DNA of 61,422 nt from Psychrobacter okhotskensis. Lineage in GTDB: Bacteria; Pseudomonadota; Gammaproteobacteria; Pseudomonadales; Moraxellaceae. The notes beneath the pieces are model-generated. The model was not told the DNA's origin, searched no databases, and saw only the letters and a list, made by a program, of their open reading frames with translations. The translations under genes and the position numbers were made by a program. Positions 53,589-61,422 of the stretch are shown here, in pieces; the stretch's first letter is position 1, and every line of letters begins with the position of its first letter. Location: NCBI RefSeq assembly GCF_013248965.1, contig NZ_JABRVQ010000025.1, positions 1-61,422 of the forward strand, written 5' to 3'.

Positions 53589-54848
53589 ATGCTCGACATT
53601 TCTCATTTAACCATTGCTCAATTAAAGGTAGACAGTTTACCAGTAGCCTTTGGCGTCATTATGGCGGTTATCGGATTGGTGTTCTATACTCAAGGATTAC
53701 CGGGTAAATTTTGGCGACGTTTTTATGCGGTATTGCCGGGTATTGTACTGTGCTGCTTTATCCCAGCAACCCTAAACAGCCTTGGCATCTTTGCTGACGG
53801 CATTGGCTCACAGATTTATGGCTTTACCGCCACTTATTTGTTGCCAGCAAGTTTGCTATTGATGACCCTATCAATGGATGTGCCAAAGATATTGGGGCTT
53901 GGCTGGAAGGCCATTGCCATGTTTTTTGCCGCCAGTATCGCCATTGTCATCAGTGGGCCGATTAGCTTAGGCATTGCTAAATGGGTGTCACCTGAGATGT
54001 TTACCGACGATACTCTATGGCGCGGCTTTTCGGCGGTGGCGGGTAGTTGGATAGGCGGTGCAGCAAACCAAGCGGCGATGAAGGAATTGTTTGGCGTCAG
54101 TGATGATTTGTTTGGCATGATGATCTTGGTCGATACTACCAATGCGTCGTTATGGTTGTTGGCTATTTTGGTCATGGCCAAGCACAGCGCTAAGATAGAT
54201 AAGTTTTTACGGGCTGATACCAGTAGTATTGATAAGGTCATCGCCGCTGTAGAGAGCTACGAGCGTGATCATGCCCGTCCGGCGACTTTAAATGATTTGA
54301 TGGTGATGTTTGGTTTGTGTTTTGCGATGGTTGGAGTGGCGCACTTTATCGGCGGGCAGATAGCAGGCTTCTTTGCACCCTATAGCTGGGCAGTACAATA
54401 CAGCTTTGCCAGCTCATTCTTTTGGATGGTGGTGATTATCACCTTAATAGGGGTAGTATTTTCCTTTACCAAAATTCGTCGCCTTGATCATGTTGGTGCC
54501 TCCAAAATTGGTACGGTATTTATCTTTGTATTGATTGCTGCTATCGGTATGCAAATCAATCTCGCCGGTATTGTCTCGCAGTGGCGCTTGCTACTCATTG
54601 GTCTATTGTGGATGAGTATTCACGTGGTGATTATCTTTATTGTCGCTAGAATCATTCGTGCACCATTTTTCTTTTTAGCAGTGGGTTCTAACGCCAATAC
54701 CGGCGGCGCGTCTTCTGCACCGATTGTCGCCACGGCATTTCACCCCTCACTGGCGCCCGTTGGCGTATTCTTGGGTATTTTAGGCTATGCGGTGGGCACC
54801 TTTGGTGGTTATATCAGTACACAGATGATGCGGCTAGTGGTAGGGTGA
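53589..54848 (+). CDS. DUF819 family membrane protein
   Basis: A polytopic membrane protein of the DUF819 (YjcL-like) family, of unknown substrate. With the ATG at 53589, placed seven bases behind CGGAG, the product has 419 residues. At least ten hydrophobic helices are visible, with family-like GSWIGGAANQAAMKELF (near residues 150-166) in the middle and a matching FFLAVGSNANTGGASSAPIVAT (near 362-383) near the end, which suggests two inverted halves with a substrate path. The GTG at 53571 (six codons earlier) is an alternative start. It is convergent with the Anbu operon. Confidence 0.85.
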   Translation: MLDISHLTIAQLKVDSLPVAFGVIMAVIGLVFYTQGLPGKFWRRFYAVLPGIVLCCFIPATLNSLGIFADGIGSQIYGFTATYLLPASLLLMTLSMDVPKILGLGWKAIAMFFAASIAIVISGPISLGIAKWVSPEMFTDDTLWRGFSAVAGSWIGGAANQAAMKELFGVSDDLFGMMILVDTTNASLWLLAILVMAKHSAKIDKFLRADTSSIDKVIAAVESYERDHARPATLNDLMVMFGLCFAMVGVAHFIGGQIAGFFAPYSWAVQYSFASSFFWMVVIITLIGVVFSFTKIRRLDHVGASKIGTVFIFVLIAAIGMQINLAGIVSQWRLLLIGLLWMSIHVVIIFIVARIIRAPFFFLAVGSNANTGGASSAPIVATAFHPSLAPVGVFLGILGYAVGTFGGYISTQMMRLVVG

Positions 54849-54931
54849 GCGCTAACAAGCCTTAGTGTACATAAACCATAAATGTAGCTTTGGGTACTGT
54901 ATGTGAGGCATTTATTAACGGCTTAATTTCC

Positions 54932-54975
54932 AAAAAAAAGAGAATGCTTGTTGACCAAGCCCTCTCTTTTTTTAT
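54932..54975. terminator. Bidirectional terminator between DUF819 gene and the Anbu operon
   Basis: An A-rich/T-rich stem of AAAGAGA-type with an inner GCTTG and CAAGC (loop TTGAC), between convergent transcription units. Confidence 0.8.
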
Positions 54976-55065
54976 TGATATAGTCAGTGAAAAGTAATAT
55001 TGATCTTAGTCTATCTATTCTGATTCATTACTACTATCAAGCCTTCATCTGCGCCAATCATTTTT

Positions 55066-55806
55066 CTATTCCCAATAATCTGCTGGGCATTCAGGTAATT
55101 CACTTAAGGTATTACGTAGTGCAACCGACCACTGACGACTGATGTCGTTGAAGTATTCGTCGTCTTGCTCGATACGGTGACCCTTGGGCATCTTCAAACT
55201 GTCATTTTGATAAATCAACAAATTTATGGGCATACCTACAGACAGATTGGAGTGAATGGTTGAGTCAAATGACAACATCAGGGCTTGGGTCGCATGCTTG
55301 ACGTCTGTCTCGTATTTAACCGAGCGGTCGAGAATGGGCTTGCCGTATTTACTCTCACCCAGCTGAAAAAACGGCGTATCTTGCGTGGCTCTAATGCAGT
55401 TGCCTTCTGGGTAGATCATATATAGCTCAGGAGGCTGGCCTTTGATTTGCCCGCCCAATATAAACGAGCTGGTAAAGGTGCCACTATTACTATCGTTAGC
55501 GACGCTTTGAGCATGAGTCATGATACTACGCATGCATTCACCCACCATTTGCGCCGCGTCAAACAGTGTCGCGACGGTATGTAAGCTGCTCTCAGAACGC
55601 AGGTTGATATCGGTTTTTAACTTATTAAAGACCGCTTGTGAGGTAGCAAGGCTGCCAGCGGTCTGTAGCACCATAAAACGTTCGCCTTCAACGCCGTATT
55701 GGTAGAGTTTTCTAAACGTCGAGATATGGTCAATGCCAGCGTTGGTACGGGTGTCACTCGCAAAAACCATCGCGTCTTTTAGACGAATAGCGGCACAGTA
55801 AGTCAT
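55066..55806 (-). CDS. Anbu (bacterial proteasome homologue) peptidase
   Basis: A 246-residue Ntn-hydrolase of the Anbu/BPH family, distant relatives of HslV and proteasome beta subunits. After the initiator Met the N-terminal Thr would be the nucleophile (MTYCAAIRLKDAMVFASDTRTN): counting from that Thr, Asp17 and Lys32 (FRKLY) fit the proteasome catalytic set Asp17/Lys33. The SDTRTNAGIDH stretch is characteristic of Anbu. It is the last gene of the operon, 63 bases after the transglutaminase gene. Family members form ring- or helix-like assemblies; peptidase activity and substrates are still poorly defined. No ATPase unfoldase is encoded nearby, so it probably acts on small or unfolded products. 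Confidence 0.92.
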   Translation of the reverse strand: MTYCAAIRLKDAMVFASDTRTNAGIDHISTFRKLYQYGVEGERFMVLQTAGSLATSQAVFNKLKTDINLRSESSLHTVATLFDAAQMVGECMRSIMTHAQSVANDSNSGTFTSSFILGGQIKGQPPELYMIYPEGNCIRATQDTPFFQLGESKYGKPILDRSVKYETDVKHATQALMLSFDSTIHSNLSVGMPINLLIYQNDSLKMPKGHRIEQDDEYFNDISRQWSVALRNTLSELPECPADYWE

Positions 55807-55869
55807 AAAAAATCCTTATCTCAATAAGCAGAATCGATATTGATCTTGATAGATAGACTGCATCTATTA

Positions 55870-56655
55870 CTATGACAATCTTGAGACCAAAACTTGACTG
55901 TAAAGATTCTCATAGCCGCCGCCCATCCTTACCCCGCGTACTGGTGCGGCATCTAAGTAATCGCGACCAATAGCGACATACACATGCGAGCTTGGCTGGA
56001 ACAGCAGATTTGAGATGTCAAAGGTATACCAGTAGCCCTCTAGCCAAACCTCTGCCCAAGCATGGCTAGCCATATGATTCTCTGTGTCATCGTATAGATA
56101 ACCTGACACATAACGCGCTGGGATATGCTGATCCCTCAAGCAGCCTAAAAATACATGGGTATGGTCTTGGCACACACCAGCGCCGATGTTAAAGGCTTCG
56201 GCTGCCGTCGTTCCCACGTGGGTGGCATCTTTTATATAAGGCATTTTGGTCAATAGCTCAGTCGCCATGGCTTTAAGGCTGTCATGGGTCGGGTCTTTTA
56301 GATAAGGTGCAGCAAAGGCGCGCATCGCCTCTGAACACTTAGTCAATGGGCTTTGTACCGTAAATAGCAAATAGGGGACGTTGTCCATGTCCTCTAATCG
56401 CTCGGTATCGGTATTGATCTCGACAATGCCGGACGCCTGCATTTGCAAGTTATTGTGTGCCTCATTACGACTAAGCGTTAGCCAGTCATTGCCAAAGCCG
56501 TCTTTTTGATTGACGGCAACTTTAGGCAGCATCACATCCCACCTATGAATCGTTTGATGCGGTAATTGCATCGGCGTCATACGAATATACTGAACGCTGC
56601 GCTGTGCCAGCTCGCCGTAGTAATAATTGGTTTGATGACTTATTTGAAGTTTCAT
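55870..56655 (-). CDS. Transglutaminase-like cysteine protease
   Basis: A bacterial transglutaminase-like protein of 261 residues. The N-terminal part (about 1-95) is a beta-sandwich-type domain (YGELAQRSVQYIRMTP); the catalytic core holds Cys in GVCQDHTHVFLGCLR (near residues 157-171), His in ASHAWAEVWLEGYW (near 199-212) and Asp in TFDISN. Such enzymes usually hydrolyse or rearrange peptide or amide bonds. The gene is between the ATP-grasp/alpha-E gene (49 bases) and Anbu (63 bases), an arrangement known in other proteobacteria, where comparative work suggested a peptide-synthesising and processing pathway; the product is not known. Confidence 0.92.
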   Translation of the reverse strand: MKLQISHQTNYYYGELAQRSVQYIRMTPMQLPHQTIHRWDVMLPKVAVNQKDGFGNDWLTLSRNEAHNNLQMQASGIVEINTDTERLEDMDNVPYLLFTVQSPLTKCSEAMRAFAAPYLKDPTHDSLKAMATELLTKMPYIKDATHVGTTAAEAFNIGAGVCQDHTHVFLGCLRDQHIPARYVSGYLYDDTENHMASHAWAEVWLEGYWYTFDISNLLFQPSSHVYVAIGRDYLDAAPVRGVRMGGGYENLYSQVLVSRLS

Positions 56656-56704
56656 AATGTCTTCCTCTTTAAGGTGCTTTTTGTCTATTTTACTAAGCTA
56701 AACG

Positions 56705-59047
56705 CTATACACCTTGCTGTAATATGATGTTGAATTCTCGGCTAATAAGCTTAAAGTCGCTAAATTGTTTTGATTTGATCATCTGATTGGTCAAGCGAGT
56801 CAGTTCACGCCAGCGCGTGTTTTCTGGCAGCTGATTAATCCAATACTTAAATTCAAGACTAATCTCGGTGGTGTCCTCATTGAGTAGGACCGCACGCTCT
56901 AATTGCTCAAAATACCGACCTAATTGCCAAAAACACGTCACGGTAGGGTGCTCTTGTTCCATTGCTGCATTACAGGCATATAGCTGTAGCGTCGCTGCTC
57001 GATAAGTACCGGCACTTGATAAGCGTTTAATGAGGTTGTACAGCTCTGCAGTATCTTTGCCAATCACGCCTTTGGCCTCTTGCACATTGGTCTCAATGGA
57101 TTGGACCACGCTAGGGATTCTTTTTTGCTCTAAGTCGTAAAGTATTTGTGCCTTCATTACTTTTAGCGGCTCATTCGCCTCTGCCGCAAAGCCTAAATGG
57201 CTGATTAAATGCTGTATTTGTGATTTTTTTAGGTCACCTTTGATCAACTGTTTCATTAGGCTGTCGTAGTAGTAGAGTCGCTCGCTATACCTACCGAGCC
57301 AGATCAAATGACTACTGGTCGACAGCAGCAATATCATTGGCGCATCATCGAGGTCCTCAAAACCCGCTTCGATAGGCTGTATGCGATTGTGGTAGCTGGC
57401 GTGACCAGCAGCACTCAGTGCTAGATTGTTAGACTTATCCGCCTGCCCATTAGCCAAGGCGGCTTTGCTCGAAGCTGGCGCGTTACGCTTGTCTGAAGAT
57501 CTCTTCTCTAAACTGCTGTCATCGACGACCCAAGTATCTTTGATGCCACCACCTTGTGATGAGTTGACCACTAACGAGCCTTCGACCATCGCCACACGAG
57601 TAAGACCGCCCGGTACGATATCGACCGAACCGTCGCCATGACTGAGTACAAAGGGGCGCAGGTCAATATGGCGCGGGGCGATACCATCACTAACAGCGGT
57701 CGGATTGGTAGATAATGAAATTGTAGGCTGCGCAATAAAACCGTTGGGGTTGTCGAGCAGACGCTTGCGATAGTCGCTGATCTCTTGTTTGGTAGAGGTT
57801 GGCCCTATGAGCATGCCATAGCCGCCGGAGCCTTGGGTTTCTTTGACCACCAGCTTGTCTAGATTGTCTAGTACATAGCTTAGCTCGTCAGGCTTGCGGC
57901 ACTGATAGGTCTCGATATTGGGCAAGATGGGCTTTTCACCCAAATAGAACTCAATCATATCGGGCACAAAGGGGTACAAGCTTTTGTCATCTGCCACACC
58001 AGTGCCGGGCGCATTGACGACGACCACATTACCAGCGCGGTAAGCACTCATCAGACCCGACACGCCTAGTATTGAGTTGGACTGAAATGCCAAGGGATCA
58101 ATATAAGGGTCATCAATTCGGCGATAAATGATATCGACTTGTACCTTACCACGGATACCTTGCATGTAGACTTTGCTGTCCTCAACCACCAAGTCATAGC
58201 CGTGTACCAGTGGTACATTCATCTCATGCGCCAAAAAAGCATGCTCATAATAAGCACTGTTGAAGCGACCGGGGGTTAGGATAACAATCTGTGGATCATA
58301 CTTGGTGGTTGAGCTGGCAAGACAGCATTTGAGACGCTGCGGATAGTCGCTAACCCCTAATACGGGCGTATGAGCGAACAAATCAGCTAATAGAGTCTCT
58401 GAAATACTGCGACTCTCCAGCATGTAGGAGACGCCAGATGGCGTGCGAAGATTGTCCTCTAATACACAGAATTGACCGGTCTCGTCTCGAATGAGATCGA
58501 TACCACTGATGTGCGAGTAGATAGGCTTATCAAGTTCAATGCCCATCATCCATGGCTCATAGCAACCACTGGCATAGACGTAGCTGGCAGGAACAATGTC
58601 TGCTTTCATAATGGCTTGATCGTGATAGATATCATGCAAAAAGGCATTGAGCGCAGTAATCCGTTGCTTGCAGCCAGCTTCTACTTGCTGCCATTCGCTG
58701 GCGGAGATAATGCGTGGAATGATATCAAAAGGAATCATCCGCTCAATGTTTTTGGCATCGCTATAGACAGTGAAAGTCACGCCCTTACGATAAAATATAT
58801 TTTCTGCTTGCTCATTCAGGTGGTTGAGCGCATCCATACTGATGTTGTCTAGCCAGTCGCCGACAGCCTTAGCTGCAGGACGATATTCACCCTTTTCGTT
58901 TTGTAGTTCATCGAAGCACTGTCGCTTTTTTTGCTTGTCTTTTGCGTGGCTCTTACTTATGGTTGGGTTAGGAGAAGTCGCCATTTGATCTTGGCTTTGA
59001 CTTTGGCCATCATTTTGGCTTTGAGATTGAAGTGATTGTTGGTTCAT
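56705..59047 (-). CDS. Fused circularly permuted ATP-grasp and alpha-E protein
   Basis: A 780-residue fusion of two families usually encoded separately. Residues about 45-510 match the circularly permuted ATP-grasp domain (DUF404/DUF407-type: FDIIPRIISASEWQQVEAG, LEDNLRTPSGVSYMLESR, VVKETQGSGGYGMLIGP, VVNSSQGGGIKDTWVVDD), expected to form amide bonds with ATP. After a Ser/Lys/Ala-rich linker of about 55 residues comes a helical alpha-E (DUF403) region of only about 206 residues, with LIWLGRYSERLYYYDSL and a second LGRYFEQLERAVLL; separate alpha-E proteins have about 310. The N-terminus is Gln/Ser-rich. The ATG at 59047 has GAGGT five bases upstream; the ATG at 59062 has no spaced site. First gene of the Anbu operon. 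Confidence 0.92.
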   Translation of the reverse strand: MNQQSLQSQSQNDGQSQSQDQMATSPNPTISKSHAKDKQKKRQCFDELQNEKGEYRPAAKAVGDWLDNISMDALNHLNEQAENIFYRKGVTFTVYSDAKNIERMIPFDIIPRIISASEWQQVEAGCKQRITALNAFLHDIYHDQAIMKADIVPASYVYASGCYEPWMMGIELDKPIYSHISGIDLIRDETGQFCVLEDNLRTPSGVSYMLESRSISETLLADLFAHTPVLGVSDYPQRLKCCLASSTTKYDPQIVILTPGRFNSAYYEHAFLAHEMNVPLVHGYDLVVEDSKVYMQGIRGKVQVDIIYRRIDDPYIDPLAFQSNSILGVSGLMSAYRAGNVVVVNAPGTGVADDKSLYPFVPDMIEFYLGEKPILPNIETYQCRKPDELSYVLDNLDKLVVKETQGSGGYGMLIGPTSTKQEISDYRKRLLDNPNGFIAQPTISLSTNPTAVSDGIAPRHIDLRPFVLSHGDGSVDIVPGGLTRVAMVEGSLVVNSSQGGGIKDTWVVDDSSLEKRSSDKRNAPASSKAALANGQADKSNNLALSAAGHASYHNRIQPIEAGFEDLDDAPMILLLSTSSHLIWLGRYSERLYYYDSLMKQLIKGDLKKSQIQHLISHLGFAAEANEPLKVMKAQILYDLEQKRIPSVVQSIETNVQEAKGVIGKDTAELYNLIKRLSSAGTYRAATLQLYACNAAMEQEHPTVTCFWQLGRYFEQLERAVLLNEDTTEISLEFKYWINQLPENTRWRELTRLTNQMIKSKQFSDFKLISREFNIILQQGV

Positions 59048-59358
59048 AAATACCTCACGCATCCTTGGTAAGTTATTATTTATGACGCATACACGGGTTA
59101 TGATAGGCAGATCGGCAGGTGCAAGACGTCCAATATGTAGCCTGTGCCTTGTCTTGACTATAGCGCGTCTACGAGCCTATGCACAACAAGCCTGTGACTT
59201 TTTTAAAGTTGTCACCGTTAAAATACAACACAACAATAACTTAACTGCCGCAAAAAACAGCGATATCTTGCTTTCTTAAGGGTTCACTAGCGATGGTACT
59301 TACATGAAGTGCTCATCTGAACAAACCTTTATAAACCCATTTAAGAGGATGGAGCAAC
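59048..59358. other. Divergent spacer Anbu operon / RhuM-Fic gene
   Basis: About 310 bases. I see no gene; the promoter of the Anbu operon and that of the Fic gene must lie here but cannot be defined. Confidence 0.5.
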
Positions 59359-60351
59359 ATGGATGAAAAGAAGTTCGAGATTTATTTGGCAGATGATGGG
59401 CAAACTCAAATTGAGATTCGTCTAGAGCGCGACACCTTGTGGCTCTCGCAAGCGCAACTGGCGACATTGTTTGAAAAAGACTCTGATACGATTGGTTTGC
59501 ACCTAAAAAACATCTATAAAGAAGGCGAACTCGACCCCGAAGCAACTACCGAGCAATCCTCGGTAGTTCGTCAAGAGGGAAACCGACAAGTGCGACGCAA
59601 CATTCGCTTTTACAATCTAGATGCCATTATTTCTGTGGGTTATCGGGTTAATTCTAAAAAAGGCACGCAGTTTCGTATATGGGCGACCCAGCGCTTACGT
59701 GAATACTTAGTGCAAGGCTATACGCTCAATCAGCAACGCTTCGATAAAAACTCTGCCGAGCTCCAGCAAGCGTTAAACTTAATCAAAAAAACAGCCCAAA
59801 GCCCTGAGCTGAATACTGATGAAGGGCGCGGCTTAATTGAGATTATCAGCCGTTATACGCAGACGTTTTTATGGCTACAACGCTATGATGAAGGCTTGCT
59901 TGACGATCCAGCAGGGCAGGAGGGCGGTGTATTGCCTAGCCTAACTGAAGCGATGAGCGCACTAAATAATTTAAAAGCGCAATTAATATCACGCGGTGAG
60001 GCAACTGAGCTATTCGCCAAGCCTCGCGGTGACGGGTTAGACAGTGTACTGGGCAATTTGCAGCAAACCGTGTTTGGCGAGCCTGCCTATCCGACTATCG
60101 AGAGTAAAGCGGCGCATTTATTGTATTTTATGGTCAAGAACCATCCCTTTACCGATGGCAATAAACGCAGTGGTGCTTTCTTATTCGTGGATTTTTTACA
60201 TCGTAATAAGCGGCTGCTCAATGAAAGTGGGGAAATGGTCATTAATAACACGGGACTTGCTGCTTTAACCTTACTGGTCGCTGAGTCTGATCCCAATCAA
60301 AAAGAGACGTTGATTAAATTGATTATGAATATGCTGTCATTAGAGGCTTGA
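59359..60351 (+). CDS. RhuM-like Fic/DOC domain protein
   Basis: A 330-residue protein with an N-terminal RhuM-type domain (LERDTLWLSQAQLATLFEKDS, RNIRFYNLDAIISVGYRVNS, RFRIWATQRLREYLVQGY; about residues 20-135) and a C-terminal Fic domain. The Fic motif reads HPFTDGNKRSGAF near residues 257-269: the first His and Asp of the classic HxFx(D/E)GNGRxxR are kept, but GNG is GNK as in Doc, and the last Arg is missing. Classic Fic proteins AMPylate and Doc phosphorylates targets, so kinase-like or altered activity is possible. No inhibitory helix motif and no antitoxin-sized gene is seen beside it. A GGAG ribosome site precedes the ATG. Confidence 0.88.
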   Translation: MDEKKFEIYLADDGQTQIEIRLERDTLWLSQAQLATLFEKDSDTIGLHLKNIYKEGELDPEATTEQSSVVRQEGNRQVRRNIRFYNLDAIISVGYRVNSKKGTQFRIWATQRLREYLVQGYTLNQQRFDKNSAELQQALNLIKKTAQSPELNTDEGRGLIEIISRYTQTFLWLQRYDEGLLDDPAGQEGGVLPSLTEAMSALNNLKAQLISRGEATELFAKPRGDGLDSVLGNLQQTVFGEPAYPTIESKAAHLLYFMVKNHPFTDGNKRSGAFLFVDFLHRNKRLLNESGEMVINNTGLAALTLLVAESDPNQKETLIKLIMNMLSLEA

Positions 60352-60461
60352 TATACAGAGATATCATCCATGAGCGCTACAAAAGATAAGTCTAACTATG
60401 AATATTTGCAGTTATCATTATAACAACAACGCTTGATAATCAATTTTAAGGAAAACAACGC

Positions 60462-61205
60462 ATGTTTAGCATAATAAAAGACTGGCACAATCAGCGCGTA
60501 CTCGATAACAGTGACTTTACTAAGGCGGACTGGATGCAGGCTGCCAAGCGTATTGTGATACTTGAGCACTTAAACGAGGACGAGATGACTCGTTTGTTTG
60601 AGTTGGCGACGTTGTTTTTGGATGATAAATCCATTACGGGCGCACAAGGCTTTGAAATCACAGATGCAGTCAGGCAGTCCATTGCCTTACAAGCCTGTTT
60701 GCCGATATTGAATCTAAGTCTAGAATGGTACGCTGGCTGGTCGTCCATTATCATTTATCCCGGTTCTTACAAAAGTGACAGTACCACTGTAGATGAGTTC
60801 GGTATCGTCCATGAAGGCAGCCAACATCGTAGCGGCGAAGCGTGGCTGCGTGGACCGGTCATTCTGTCATGGAAGGACGCCAAACATTCAGGCGAACGCG
60901 ATGGTCACAATGTCGTCATTCATGAGTTTGTCCATAAGCTCGATATGCTCAATGGCCGTGCTAATGGCTTTCCACCATTGCAACCCGGCATGGATCCTGC
61001 GCGCTGGACGGAGGTTATGGCGCGAGATTTTGAGGATTTTCAAACGCATCGTAAGTCAGGACTGGATCGATATGGCGCGACCAATCCCGCTGAGTTCTTT
61101 GCGGTGCTCAGCGAAGTGTTTTTTGAGACGCCAGAAAAGTTGGTCGACGCATATCCAGATATCTATGAGATTATGGTCAAGTTTTTTAAGCAAACACCGA
61201 TGTAG
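60462..61205 (+). CDS. mtfA: MtfA-like zinc peptidase
   Basis: A 247-residue zinc-dependent peptidase of the MtfA (M90) family; in E. coli MtfA binds and inactivates the Mlc repressor and so affects glucose uptake. The zinc motif HEFVHKLDMLNGRANG (near residues 150-165) matches the family HExxH-plus signature, and a later AEFFAVLSEVFFE holds the probable third-ligand Glu. The AAGGAAAAC ribosome site is well spaced. It is in the same direction as the Fic gene, 110 bases downstream, and could be co-transcribed, though no functional tie is evident. A weak terminator hairpin follows. Confidence 0.92.
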   Translation: MFSIIKDWHNQRVLDNSDFTKADWMQAAKRIVILEHLNEDEMTRLFELATLFLDDKSITGAQGFEITDAVRQSIALQACLPILNLSLEWYAGWSSIIIYPGSYKSDSTTVDEFGIVHEGSQHRSGEAWLRGPVILSWKDAKHSGERDGHNVVIHEFVHKLDMLNGRANGFPPLQPGMDPARWTEVMARDFEDFQTHRKSGLDRYGATNPAEFFAVLSEVFFETPEKLVDAYPDIYEIMVKFFKQTPM

Positions 61206-61264
61206 TTGATGTTAAATATATTACATATTAAAAAATGAATATATAACAGTGTAAACACAAAAAG

Positions 61265-61292
61265 GGCAGTGCATCATACAGAATACACTGCC
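61265..61292 (+). terminator. Hairpin after the MtfA gene
   Basis: GGCAGTG and CACTGCC with a 14-base loop; no long T tract, so termination strength is uncertain. Confidence 0.5.
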
Positions 61293-61305
61293 ATGATTTA
61301 ATCTT

Positions 61306-61422
61306 TAATAATCTTAGATTAACACATGAAGTGCAATATCAAAGAGCAGGTGAAAAAGAGGCCTAGATGCGCTAGCATCAAAGCTACTATCCACCGCCAA
61401 AGTGAGATTGCAACCATGAGCT
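61306..61422 (-). repeat. Right copy of the ~110-bp edge repeat
   Basis: Reverse complement of the left-edge repeat with about 90 percent identity, sharing the GATGC...GCATC core and ending at AATCTTAGATT on the inner side. It encodes no recognisable protein here and runs off the window edge. Confidence 0.8.

Overview
The window looks like a chromosomal segment of a Psychrobacter-like member of the Moraxellaceae (Gammaproteobacteria). This rests on the protein families and gene style (180-kDa-class NAD-glutamate dehydrogenase, DUF934 next to a CysI-type reductase, Bfd plus a bacterioferritin pair, moderate GC with AT-rich spacers) and on several short interspersed repeats. The genus is an inference; no rRNA or marker search was possible. 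About 43 protein genes are supported. I saw no tRNA, rRNA, CRISPR array, prophage or complete insertion sequence.

Layout. 1-5.1 kb: DMT-family exporter, CreD-like envelope protein, YqhA-like membrane protein, and an overlapping nicotinamide riboside pair (PnuC transporter and NadR-type kinase). 5.4-13 kb (+ strand): ketoacyl-ACP synthase III, release factor 1 (prfA), lysyl-tRNA synthetase, an unrecognised 421-residue protein, DNA polymerase III tau/gamma (dnaX). 13.2-20 kb: LysR regulator, acetylornithine-type aminotransferase, YacG, a TrmB-like methyltransferase, an ABC1/UbiB-type kinase, purD. 20.3-31 kb: giant NAD-glutamate dehydrogenase, then convergent sbcC and sbcD. 31-44.3 kb is a sulfate assimilation region: siroheme synthase (cysG), PAPS reductase (cysH), DUF934 and sulfite reductase (cysI) on the minus strand; ATP sulfurylase (sat), two tandem sulfate-binding lipoproteins, and cysT-cysW-cysA permease genes on the plus strand. 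Together they cover uptake, activation, reduction and the siroheme cofactor, except that no APS kinase gene is in the window.

44.5-47 kb is an iron storage locus: an ArsR-type regulator, bacterioferritin-associated ferredoxin (bfd) and two bacterioferritin subunits, with two good Fur-box candidates. The two subunits have complementary defects: one keeps the di-iron ligands but lacks the haem methionine, the other keeps the haem methionine but has lost several di-iron ligands. 47-55 kb: MFS exporter, YghU-like glutathione transferase, DUF1176 protein, a DEAD-box RNA helicase behind a long leader, and a DUF819 membrane protein.

55-59 kb is the most unusual part: a three-gene minus-strand operon of a fused circularly permuted ATP-grasp/alpha-E protein, a transglutaminase-like protease and Anbu, the bacterial proteasome homologue. 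It probably makes, trims or degrades a peptide-like product whose identity is unknown. 59.3-61.2 kb: a RhuM-Fic protein with a Doc-like motif, and an MtfA-like zinc peptidase. Both window edges run into copies of one roughly 110-bp repeat in opposite orientation, perhaps the ends of two copies of a mobile element that continue outside the window.
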